Shown: positions 36,001 through 45,700 of the stretch, in pieces | How positions within the stretch are numbered: position 1 is the first letter of the stretch | Layout of the letters: each line of letters opens with the position of its first letter | Assembly (NCBI RefSeq): GCF_012290005.1 | Contig: NZ_JAAXMS010000001.1 | Location: forward strand, 1,054,001-1,118,000 | Reading direction: 5' to 3' | From: Crateriforma spongiae | GTDB taxonomy: Bacteria > Planctomycetota > Planctomycetia > Pirellulales > Pirellulaceae | Length of the DNA stretch: 64,000 bases | Position numbers and translations under genes: made by a program | The notes under the pieces: generated by a model | What the model saw: only the letters and a program-made list of their open reading frames with translations | Database searches by the model: none | Told to the model about the DNA's origin: nothing

Positions 36001-37879
36001 GGTTCAAGACGATGCGACCGTGACGGTGACCGTGGAAGACGTGAATGATCCGCCGCTCGGGGCGCCGGATACCTTCACCGTCGATCAGGGGACGGTGTTG
36101 AATGATCTGGACGTCTTGGACAACGACAGCATCGCACCGGATACGGGCGAAGAACTGACGGTCACCGGCGTCGGGACCACGTCAAACGGCGGCACGGTGA
36201 CCGTTGCCAGCGACGGCAAATCGGTGTTGTACACACCGCCGGCCGACTTCACCGGCGTCGATACCTTCACCTACACCCTCAGCGACGGCGAAGCGACCGT
36301 TCCGGTGACCGTCAGCGTGACGGTGAACCCGGGCGACGAACCGCCGGTCGCGGTCAACGATGCCTTTACGGTGACCGAAGACGCAGCCGAGGCGTCGTTC
36401 GATATCTTGGCCAACGATACGCGTGACAGTGAGAACCAGGCCTTCGAACTGCTCGAAGTCGCCACACCGTCCAACGGTGGAACCGCTTCGGTCGGCACCG
36501 ATGGCGAACTGCGGTACCAACCGGCCGCCAATTTCGTCGGTACCGAAACGGTCCAGTACACCATTCGTGACACCGGCGGCGGGCTTGCCGTCGGAACGGT
36601 GACCTTCACGGTGACCGGCGTGAACGATCCACCGCCCGCGGCCGATGCGACGGCCGACGTGTTGCGATCCGCCGGCGAATCCGTCGTGCTGACCGTTGCC
36701 GATTTGCCGACCAACGTTGACAGCGGTGAAACGTTGCAATTCACCGCGACCGGAACCACGTCCCAGGGCGGAACGGTTCGCATCAGCACCGCGGGTGATC
36801 AAATCCTGTACACGCCGCCGGCCGGCGATTTCACCGGCGATGACACGTTCACGTTCACCGTCAGCGATCCATCGGGCGCCACCAGCACGGCGGCACTGAC
36901 GGTGACGGTGTCCGATTACGAGCTGCGTGATTTTTCGTTCGCACTGTCGTCAGCCATCCCCGGCGTATTGCATGGCGTTCGATTGGTGGGCACCGACGAC
37001 TTGGGTGCTGCCGTGGATGTCGCCGCAACCCAGGACGCCAATGGCCAATTCGTCTTCGCCGACCAATTGCCCGGTGACTACAAAATCATGATCCCCGCGG
37101 TTCCGTTCTTGCAAAAGGGTGGCCAGCCGATTGAGTTGGAACTAAACAGTGCACCGGAGGACGGCGATGCGGCACTAGAGGCCGACTTGGGACGTCTGCG
37201 TCCGCAATACCTTTCGATCCGGGATTGGTTCGGCGGTGCGGCACGACGGTCGATCGTTGCGGCGGTCAGCCCCGGCGAAGAACCCGTCTTCATGCAAACC
37301 AGTCAAGACACCGGAGATGTTTCTGATCCGGATGTGCAACTAAGCAACGACGGAACTCAGGTGACCGTCACCGGGAAAGACGATCAAGACGCCGATGTGC
37401 AGGCGACGTTGAACGTTCAATCCGGCAACCGTGTCGAAGTTCGCGGTCAAGTCGGTGATTTGCGGCTGCTGAAAATCAGCGTCGAACCGACCGATGTCAG
37501 CTTCACCGAAGTCGCCTCGGCGGGCACCGCGTCGACGGCCGAAGGCGAAGCAGCGGCGGCAACCGGCCAATCCGTGTTGTCCAATGACCAGGCGGCTGAG
37601 GGTGAATCACCCGTCGTCGCAGCGGTGACTCAAGTGGACGCGGTCGTTCCCGCTGCTTCACCGGTATCGGTCGATCAAACGCCACAACAAGACGCAAGCG
37701 GCGTCGGTTCGGATGCCGATACCAACGTCGTCGGCGACAGCATGGACGCCCAACAGGTCGACGCATCGATGCCGCAGGTGGCGTCACGTTTAAGCCTGCT
37801 GTCGTCCGCTGCGGATCAGTTGGCCGAACCCGACGACGATCTTTCGGCCGATGCCGTTGACGCGGCGTTGTCGTCGTAA
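33083..37879 (+). CDS. Exported thioredoxin-like/cyclophilin/cadherin-like repeat protein
   Basis: A 1598-residue surface or exported protein. The amino end carries the planctomycete LRLEMLERRQLMAG element (39-52). A thioredoxin-like domain (about 95-165) has FFGAAWCPACTQQ with Cys114 and Cys117, and a QFPTW cis-proline-like segment. A cyclophilin-type peptidyl-prolyl isomerase follows (about 240-390) with FHRV (Arg284), QAGDPTGTG and SQFFIT. Then come Ig-like domains, a cohesin-like stretch near 760-890 (VRLEITDLDGNVITSV onward), four cadherin/tandem-95-type repeats (about 897-1276, VDDTFTVDEDS and DVLDNDS motifs), and a carboxypeptidase-regulatory-like domain. The acidic Ala/Ser-rich tail has no recognised anchor. 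It is probably an extracellular folding or disulfide protein carried on an adhesive scaffold. It is monocistronic. Confidence 0.85.
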   Translation: MSRNALRQLIASLTGGFPHKDAVMKQPRGDGDLASRGPLRLEMLERRQLMAGDVEMMFTDGNADGLPDAGATATAQSDVLAVTGQAEGESEPDLVQFAKNLEAAGVQFFGAAWCPACTQQKELFEDGGDELPFVEVTNPDRTLNSIGIAEGISQFPTWRFPDDTEATGVLDLTTISSRSGVPIPQSETPTFETIGSQTVRIGSPLHVVVDGYDPDGSVLTTTVTVEDPSLIEATVISGNRSLRLDVAGFGDMVFELFEQRAPVPAGRVADLAESGFYDGIIFHRVVNGFVIQAGDPTGTGTSGSTLGSFDDQFHPDLQHNRDGILSFAKTSDDTNNSQFFITETDTRHLDFNHSIFGQLVEGEDVREAISNMETDPPASQGGGAPTTDIVIEDASVFTDTENSVVMFKAVGGTGTTNVTITVTDEDGNTHSEVIPVTVVADTGSSSDSQPFLGDINDPVTSAVDTPAQLQLSAVDVEGDAVRYSGSIVSGQGNATLNVDSTTGLVTVTPASGFTGTVDVNLTVAAASGATGSDNQVVTFEFVESQLSAPTGLDLLATSDSGSSDSDNVTNEGTLSFTVTGVESGDTVEIINTDGDAVIGSAVAAGSTVTITTSNIAALGDGSYTLAARRSNGGSSSGNSATLTVTYDNTGPATVGDTATTQANVGTQYITNLISSEEGSGLVYSLISSPTGATINPATGQITWDPQAADVGTVDFDIRLTDLAGNATDDSFSVTVSEPAVAGVRLEITDLDGNVITSVASGEEFLLRMYGQDLRPGIDRRGVFAAFADILFDANLIQPVSGATIQYGSGFNTVQDGTFASGLIDELGAAQSNTVPSDESESLVATIRMEAIASGTVNITSEPADDSGSETLLYLSDERIPAASVAYGNISLAIDQNFTVVDDTFTVDEDSTSNTLDVLDNDTAVAGTTLTIVSVTQPTTGGAVSISNGELIFTPTADFVGEVVFSYRVANSDGVQDDATVTVTVEDVNDPPLGAPDTFTVDQGTVLNDLDVLDNDSIAPDTGEELTVTGVGTTSNGGTVTVASDGKSVLYTPPADFTGVDTFTYTLSDGEATVPVTVSVTVNPGDEPPVAVNDAFTVTEDAAEASFDILANDTRDSENQAFELLEVATPSNGGTASVGTDGELRYQPAANFVGTETVQYTIRDTGGGLAVGTVTFTVTGVNDPPPAADATADVLRSAGESVVLTVADLPTNVDSGETLQFTATGTTSQGGTVRISTAGDQILYTPPAGDFTGDDTFTFTVSDPSGATSTAALTVTVSDYELRDFSFALSSAIPGVLHGVRLVGTDDLGAAVDVAATQDANGQFVFADQLPGDYKIMIPAVPFLQKGGQPIELELNSAPEDGDAALEADLGRLRPQYLSIRDWFGGAARRSIVAAVSPGEEPVFMQTSQDTGDVSDPDVQLSNDGTQVTVTGKDDQDADVQATLNVQSGNRVEVRGQVGDLRLLKISVEPTDVSFTEVASAGTASTAEGEAAAATGQSVLSNDQAAEGESPVVAAVTQVDAVVPAASPVSVDQTPQQDASGVGSDADTNVVGDSMDAQQVDASMPQVASRLSLLSSAADQLAEPDDDLSADAVDAALSS

Positions 37880-38192
37880 CGGTGTCCTTTGGCGTGTCCG
37901 CCTGATTGCCCCGGCGCACCGCGGTGCGACTTCGCATGAGGCGATGACGTGACCTGAACGTCCGATTTGGTCGACCGAATCGGCGTGGCTGAATGCTGTC
38001 TTAGGCAAACCACATCCGTCATCGCCAGTCAAGACCACGGCGAAAAACCCCGCAAATCGTTGGGTTTTTTGCGATGTGCCCGCTTGCACGGATCCCCCCG
38101 CCGACTTATCACCTTTCCCTGAAGTTGACCGGACGTTGGATTTTCCGGCCCAAAACCACTTTGTCACCGCCACTTTCAAAAGGGTATCGCCC
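37880..38192. other. Gap before the HU-like gene, with terminator
   Basis: No gene. It holds the terminator of the large exported-protein gene (listed separately) and the upstream region of the HU-like gene. I could not pick a convincing promoter. Confidence 0.4.
38043..38070 (+). terminator. Terminator-like hairpin after the large exported-protein gene
   Basis: AAAAACCC (38043-38050) pairs with GGGTTTTT (38062-38069) around an 11-base loop, and the right arm doubles as a six-T run. It is 160 bp after the stop, upstream of the HU-like gene. Confidence 0.55.
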
Positions 38193-38498
38193 ATGGCCAA
38201 GGCTCCGACCAAGACTCAAATCTTGGCGAACATCGCCGAAGCGACCGAGCTGTCCAAAAAAGACGTTGCTGCGGTCTTTGATGCATTGACCGAAGAGATC
38301 CGTGCCGAGCTCGGCAAGAAAGGATCTGGACAATTCGCGATTCCAGGTCTGTGCAAGATCGTCCGTCGCGACGTGCCCGCCAAGCCGAAACGTAAAGGAC
38401 GCAACCCTGCCGATGGCAGCGAAATCTGGTTGGCTCCCAAACCGGCCAGCAAGAAGATCGTGATCCGTCCGCTGAAGGGTCTGAAGGAAATGATCTGA
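38193..38498 (+). CDS. HU/IHF-family DNA-binding protein
   Basis: A 101-residue histone-like protein from ATG 38193. The helical base (TKTQILANIAEATELSKKDVAAVFDALTEE split over residues 6-36) and the beta saddle (GQFAIPGLCKIVRRDVPAKP) are standard. The DNA-clasping arm departs from the usual RPGRNPxTGE: here it is RKGRNPADGSEIWLAPKPA, after which the final strand and helix return to type. It would bend and compact DNA as a dimer. It is bracketed by strong terminators on both sides, so it is its own transcription unit. Confidence 0.92.
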   Translation: MAKAPTKTQILANIAEATELSKKDVAAVFDALTEEIRAELGKKGSGQFAIPGLCKIVRRDVPAKPKRKGRNPADGSEIWLAPKPASKKIVIRPLKGLKEMI

Positions 38499-38654
38499 TT
38501 CGTTGGTGGAACCACCGGAAGGACGCGGTTGATCAAACCGCAAGCTCCGGCTCCACGACGTTGATCATCCTGAGCGTCCGGACTCGGATGGTGTGACTCT
38601 CGCAGGCACACCGCCGGCCGGCCAGAAGTGTTGAAAAACACCGCTATTTCTAAT

Positions 38655-38698
38655 CAAAAAAGCCGAAGTCCGGTCACTCACCGACTTCGGTTTTTTTT
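38655..38698. terminator. Strong bidirectional terminator after the HU-like gene
   Basis: CCGAAGTC (38663-38670) pairs with GACTTCGG (38683-38690), preceded by an A-run (38656-38661) and followed by eight T (38691-38698), so it could terminate from either side. The stretch 38499-38782 otherwise holds only the upstream region of panC. Confidence 0.85.
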
Positions 38699-38782
38699 GT
38701 GGACCTGCCTGATCAGCCCGCCCAGCAGACCCGCCCAGAATGTCTGCACAGCAGGTCCGGTTCAAATCTGATAGAGCGACCG

Positions 38783-39649
38783 ATGCAAGTCTTTCAACAA
38801 ATCGACGAAGCCCGAAACTGGGTTCGCCAACAACGCGCCGAAGGCCACCGCACCGCGCTGGTGCCGACCATGGGAGCGCTGCACCAAGGGCACCTTTCCT
38901 TGGTCGAACTTGGGCGGCAACGTTGCGAGAAGACGATCGCGACCATCTTCGTCAATCCAACCCAATTTGGGCCTGGCGAGGATTTCGAACAGTATCCTCG
39001 ATTGCCCGAGGAAGACTTGCAATTGCTGCGTCAGGTCGGCACCGATGCGGTTTTCTTACCGGACGCAGCGGCGATGTATCCGACCGGATTCAGCACCGCC
39101 GTGTCGCCACCCGATGTTGCGGGCGATTTGGAGGGCCGCCTGCGACCCGGTCACTTCGCCGGCGTGGCCACCGTGGTCTTGAAGTTGTTTCAAATTTTAC
39201 CGACCACACATGCGGTTTTCGGACGCAAGGACTATCAACAACTGTTGGTCATCGCCGCGATGGTGCGTGACTTGAATGTCGACATCGAAATCATCGACGC
39301 GCCGATCGTTCGCGAAGCGGACGGATTGGCGATGAGCAGTCGCAACCGTTATCTCAACCCAGACGAACGTCAAACAGCAAAGCGATTGTCCGCGGCACTG
39401 CAGGCGTGCTGTGATGCTTACGCCGATGGCAACCGCGACGCCGACGCCTTGCAGTCGATCATGCATGCGGTACTGACCGAATCTGGGAAATCGCATCCGC
39501 CGGTGGATTCCATCGATTACGCAGTGGTCCGTGGAGCCGATGACCTACGCGTGTTGAACACGGTCACGGCCGATGCGATTGCGTTGATCGCGGCGAAGGT
39601 GGGATCGACTCGATTGATAGACAATCGGGTGATCGGCAACACCGATTAG
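38783..39649 (+). CDS. panC: Pantothenate synthetase
   Basis: A 288-residue enzyme that joins pantoate and beta-alanine with ATP to make pantothenate, the coenzyme A precursor. All family motifs are there: PTMGALHQGHLSLV (nucleotide-binding HxGH), FVNPTQFGPGEDFEQYPR, RPGHFAGVATVVLKL, FGRKDYQQ, and DGLAMSSRNRYL (KMSKS-equivalent). The start is ATG 38783; an earlier ATG at 38699 would add a tail overlapping the terminator region and is unlikely. It stands alone, without panB or panD. Confidence 0.97.
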   Translation: MQVFQQIDEARNWVRQQRAEGHRTALVPTMGALHQGHLSLVELGRQRCEKTIATIFVNPTQFGPGEDFEQYPRLPEEDLQLLRQVGTDAVFLPDAAAMYPTGFSTAVSPPDVAGDLEGRLRPGHFAGVATVVLKLFQILPTTHAVFGRKDYQQLLVIAAMVRDLNVDIEIIDAPIVREADGLAMSSRNRYLNPDERQTAKRLSAALQACCDAYADGNRDADALQSIMHAVLTESGKSHPPVDSIDYAVVRGADDLRVLNTVTADAIALIAAKVGSTRLIDNRVIGNTD

Positions 39650-39751
39650 ACGCAGCATGAAAGCGTCACGACAGCTTTCGTTTGTTGTGCAGCAGTCGTC
39701 GGGAGGCTGGCGGCCAGCGCCCTGCCGCTCCTTTGATCGGCTACCCCGGAG

Positions 39752-42700
39752 TCACTGGTTCGCCTTGGCCGACGACCAACGCGAACCTCCGCCGGGAAAC
39801 ACGGCAAAGCAGATCACGATCATGGTCAACGCGATTGCGATCGGCGGCGGCGCGACGACATAGAGGCAAACCGACAGTAACGCCAGCCAAAAAATTGGAT
39901 GGGACAAGACGGTTTCGATCGATCTTCGGTGAGGCCACACCAGCACGGTGATGATGACGGTCACAAACAGGATCAGCACGTTATTCAATAGCCATCTCAA
40001 GTCGGCTTGTGCCACCTGGTAAAATTGCAATCGTGATCGCCAGGCGTCGTCGTTGATCGAATCTTCGCTCGGCACAACGGTGTTGGGACCATCGATGACT
40101 CGTGCCCATATCGTGGCAAACTTTCCGGACGTTGACTCCGCTGGCGAATCACCTTCGTCATCCAGCGGCACGTCCAGTGAGACGGCAACGGCCGCAAAGC
40201 GGTCACGCAACTGTTGCCAGCGTTGATCTTGTTCCGAATCGTCGCTGGAGATCATCCGCAAACGTGCTTGTTCGAGCGACCGAAATTCTTCGGCCCAGTC
40301 GGTCAGCCACGTCGCCATTTCCGCCGCCGGCTTTTCGGCAATCAAATCTTTCGCCCCGTCGACCACGTCAACAATCGATTCGGCCAACGCGAACAATCGT
40401 CGTTCGTTTTCGTCGGCGATCCAATCACTGATGACTTGTCCGTTGCGATCATTGCCGCCCGATGACGATGCGTATTCGGTCAGCGTTTGCAGGGTCAATG
40501 ACGAAACGCCCGGACGACCGGTTGATAAGGCATCGTTCGAACGGGTTTCGGATACCGACCAAGGTTCTGGTGCAAAGTTGGGCTCGACCACCGGCAGAAT
40601 GGCGGACAAATCGGACGTCTTGGACCCAAACGCGTCCGACGGATATTCGAACAAGACGTCGACGATCTGCGGCAGTTCGGCGTAGGCCAAGCCGACGGTC
40701 ACGCCGTTGGTCTGTTCGCCGTTGGTCTTGTCGGTTCCGCTGACCAACGCGGTTCTGGCGACGGCCGGGCGATCGTCGACGGAGGCACGTAAGAAGTTCG
40801 CCAAGCTGGGGTAATGTATTTCCAACGAGAGATCGGATTCGGGCACCACGAAGTAGCGGCATGCCACCAGGGTGCTGTCGGGACGTACGATGACGCGAAC
40901 GTCTTGGGTGGCTACCGAAAGCGGTCGGTTGTTGCGGGTCTGGCTGACCAAGTCGACCGACCACTGATCGGACCGGATGGAATACCGACCAGCCGACGCA
41001 TCGGTGGACGCCGCCTGGGTGGATGGTTTGTTCGGGTCGACCTTGGGGCCGGACGCGGGGGCTTGGATGCGGTCGACACCGTTGGTTCGCCACTGTAGCG
41101 GTTGTCCGGACGCCTGCTGTGGCACTTCCACGACCGCACGTCGCACCGACACGTCGCGGATTTCCAAATCGGGAACGGCGATGGACCCGCGGTCCACGGT
41201 GGATAATCTTCCGGTCAGGCGATACGAGGTGTCGCCGGCATCACCGATGGGGCGGCGAATGCGAATCCACTGGCGGCTGGCGTCGGGGCCGGGTTGCTGC
41301 AGCCATCGATCGGCGCCCTGGACGTTCAAGTCAATCGACCACAATGCGGGAACCGCGATGTCGACGATCTCCGGTGCACGAGGTCGAAAATCGATCTGGA
41401 ATTCAAAGCCCCACTCGCCGTCGATTTGTTCGATACGAGTGGTGGTGTCACAGCGGTACCGCACGCCCTCGGTTCGGATCCACATCGGTTGGCCGGACCA
41501 AGTCGGAGGTTCCTGGCCCGGCAGCGTGCTCCACGCGGCGACTTGGACCCAGCCTTTATCGTTCAATTCGGCGTTAGAGAAACCGGTGGTCGATTCAGCC
41601 ACGGTTTGCCCCGGCCAAGCAACGGTGGTGGATGCGCCATTCTGTGTTGGCTCCTTTGCACCGGCGGGCGAAGTATCAATGGTGATCTCAGGATCTCGCG
41701 TCACGACATGCTGAACGGACGGCGTCGTCAATTGCATCTCGCCCGGACTCGGCCAGATTGAAAGGTCGGTCCAGACGAAGGGGGCATCGGAGCGCAAACG
41801 TCGCGTGGCTGCGATCGACAGCCGCGATCGAATCATTGCTTCTGAAGCGACGCCGGACGATTCAGCAGTGCCTTTGGCCTGTGGGGCTTTGACCTGCACC
41901 AGGAACGTCTGGCGATTACCGCGACCATAAAGCACACGTGTCACGGCAGCTTCACCGTCGACCGTTACCGAGTGCAATTCGAAGCCGGGCGGCAGGGTCA
42001 CCGGGAATTCGGTGGGACTTTGTGCCGACGACAGTGACAACAGCGTCGTGTAACGATACTGCAGTTCCACCAAGTCCGGCCTGCTTTGGCCGGGAAAATC
42101 AGGCCGATCGTCGACATCGCGAAGATGCAGGTGATGAATCGACTCGGAAAGGATCGGTGGTCCCGGGCGGACGCGGAGGATCATCTTTGGAATGACACCG
42201 GAAAAGACCTGGACCGATTGTGCCACGCTGCGGAAACCGTTCCAGGACGCAAAGAACTGGTCGGGCGTCATCACTTCGTCGGTCCGCTCGGCGACCACCG
42301 CGGTCGACTCAGTTTCAAATTCGATGCTGATGTCTGGCGCGACACCCAGCGCCACATAGACGGGTGTGACAGGATCGCCGCCAGCCGGCAGCGCCGACGG
42401 CAGGACCAAATCGGTGCGTAGCGCGGTTCCCGATTCGGGAAACGCTGCTCCTGATCCGTCGACATCGATCCGAGGCGAAGAATCACAGGCCGGACAAGTA
42501 ACGGCCACCAGTCGGATCGGCTGATCGGAAGCCGCGATTCGCTGATAATCGACCAGCGTTCGCCCGCTGGATGTGAATACCGAGTCCACGATTCGCCAAC
42601 TGTCGGAAATCAGCGTCGGTGGTGAATCCGAAAACAAGACTTGGACTCGATCACCCGCTTCCGTTTTTCCAAGCGGTGTCAGTTCATAGTCGATGACCGT

Positions 42701-45700
42701 TTGATGACGTCCGACCTGAACATAGTAGCGACGCTGAAGAACATCTTTGCGAGCCGACGTTTCGGTCAAGTCCGACTGATAATCCAAACTGATGCGATCG
42801 ATGGGCCCCAACACGGCCGAACGCAGACGACCGCTAAGATCATTTTCGATCGGACCGACGCAACGGTTCAAACGGATATTGTCCCAGCCACGTTGATCGA
42901 CGACCAACAATTGGGCACAAGCGATCCGCGGAATCGGCATCGCCAGAGAAACGGTGGAACCTTCGCGGTCAATCGACGGTACCAGTGTTAAACGCAAACG
43001 AACTTGATCGGTCGACGGAATCGTCACCACCGTCCATGCATCGGCTGACAACCCGTTGGCGTTGTCGCTGGTGACGCCGGCATCGGATGACTGTTGCACG
43101 GTGCCGGATGATGGAAGGCCACCCACGTCGGATGCCGCGCCGGTGGCGTCGTCGGGTTCCGCCGCCTCCGCAAAGCGAACGACGCTGTTGCCTTCGTCAC
43201 GTATCAGTTCAACACGCTGAATCAGGTCCGCGTCGATCGGCAAGCGGACGCTGCCGGTGGCGGCGTCCAGTCGGATGTCGAACTCCGCTTCAACGGTTGG
43301 CATCGGCAAAACTTCGTCGGCGGCGACCTGCTGTAACTGGACGGTGTACCGAGCCGAGTGGTACAGCGGCGGCAGGGTGGATGAACGACGCTGGATCGAT
43401 TCCCAATGTCGCAGTGCAGCGATCGGTACATAGACGTGGTTGCCGACGATCGAACCGTTTTCGTCAAAGGGCAACAGGACATCGACCACGTCAAAGGTCT
43501 GCGTGGCGGGTGCCGTTTCGCTTTGTCCGATCGCCTTCGGCATGACGCCCGAGATAGCCACCAACGACGTGCCCAGCATTAACCACAGCACTGACCGAGT
43601 CAGTGAGAGTGAAAACGAACCGCTGGGGTCATTCCTGGAACTCTGACGCCTGTCATTTCGATCCATCTTGCAAAGTGATGTATGCAGCAAGGCGGCCACG
43701 AGCCAGGGCACCAGTATCCAGCCGACAAACGCGACGGTGAACTCGGTCCAAAGCAGACAAAACGTCGCCAGCAACAACGCAATCGCAGCGGACAAGACCA
43801 ACTGGAACCGGCTGACGAACCATCCGGCCGCGAAGAACACGAAAGCACCACAGCAGCCCAACGCAAACAGTAGTTCTCGGCGCAACAGCAACACGGTCGT
43901 CGCCGGTGTCACTCGGATCCCCGCAACGCTGTCATGACGTGGCCGGAACAAATCACTTAGCAGCATGGTTTCCGATGACGGCAACAATCGCATCGACGAT
44001 TGCCAAACGACACCGCGTGGTCGAATCCACGGCACACGGCACTTGCGGGCCGACCAAGTGCCCAAACGACTGCGAACAAACGTCAATCGAATGGTGTCAC
44101 GTTGTCCCGCCGCCGTCGCGGGCAAGCGAATCGGGTGCTGGGGGATCTGGCCGACTTCCAACAGTGACCCGTTTCGCCGAACCGTTTCCAATTGCAAGTC
44201 CAATGGTGTATCGATGACGATCGTCTGGTCCGATGAAATCACCAATTCGGATCGTATTTGATCGCTGCCACGGCTGGACACGATCATTTCGGTGTCTTGC
44301 TGCCAAACGTCGGTGCGCCCGGGATGCGCAGGCCGACGACGCAAACGAATGGCGACTTGATCGTCGGGGTTGTAACGCATACGCTGCATGAAACGTGACT
44401 CCGGTGCAGCGGCTTGTTCGATCGGAAGCGGCGTTGGAGTGATGGTTCCCGATGAAGCGGTCGCAAACAAAGGGTCTTCCAAAAGAATCGACGCGTCCTG
44501 TTGTCCCGCACCAGTGACCGATGGCAATTGCAGACGAACGCCGGAATTCGCGATCGCGTACTGGCGGGTGCCGACCAGCGTCATCGTGGTCGCGGTGGGC
44601 GCTGCAATATCGAAACGGACAATCCGTCGGTCGCTGGTTTCGGTCGTCCGCGTCTGATCCGCTCGAATCGCTGTCATCGGACCGCCAGCGTCGGTCACCA
44701 TTCCCCATTGATACTCGGGCAGATCGGCGTGATCGTCGATCGAAAGTGAAAGCTCCGAAGGTGCACGCCCTGATGCAATCAGGACACGAACGGTTTCAAC
44801 GATCTCCGTGGCCGATTGACGGAAATCGACGTTCACCTGAGCATCGAAATCTTCCCGCGGCGGTGCCAACCGCAGCGGCGGAACCGCTGCCATATCGTTG
44901 CGAAAGAACAACGAATCGTTGGACATGGGTTCCAGAAAATCGCGGCGTCGTGATGACAGACCGTTCGGCCGACTGGGGCGGTATGCCAATAACGTCAGGT
45001 CGTCCCAAACGCCGCTGGAGGGACGTTCGACCTGAGCCGCCAAGTCAGTGGCCACACCTTGGACACGAGCGACCCAGGTCGCGGGAATGCGGCGACGGTC
45101 CGACAGACGCCGTGATGGGAAGCGCGCCGCAATCTCAATCAATAGACGCTGATCCACTATATCTGCGGATTCGGGCCACAGCGTGATGGTTCCGCCACGC
45201 CGAAGCGGTCCCAAGCGTTCACGGATTCGACCGGAATTTGGAAAGCTGATCTGGTCGACGTCCCAACCCGGTTGGATGGCCAGTTCGACAGGACTTAAAC
45301 CGCCCTGCCCCATCGGCAATTCCAACAACATCTGAGCTTGGTGTTCCGGTTCATCCAACTGCAAACGCAGCGTGGCCAAGCATTGCCCAAGTTCGCTTTG
45401 GGGCATCACCGTCAATCCGATCCATTGATTCGATGCGATCGGCGGACCTTCCCATTGCCAAACACTTGCGTCGACACCTGGTTGCACCCGAGCCAGACGC
45501 CAATGGTCGGGCAATTGGCTGGACGTCAACGACATCGTGTTTTCGACACGAATCTGCAACTGTTCTTCGGTCACTGCTTCCAATACACCGGTGCTGCGGA
45601 ACCTTGGTCGACGCAGTTGAAATGGACGCTCGCCGTAGCCAGCGGGAATGCAGTGCCCACGGATCATCAATGCCAGCCCGGTGCCCTGATCGTCTTCGCT

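Noticed and set aside
38700-38775. A GGTTCAAATCT stretch resembling a tRNA T-loop before panC
   Set aside because: No acceptor, D-arm or anticodon stem can be paired around it.
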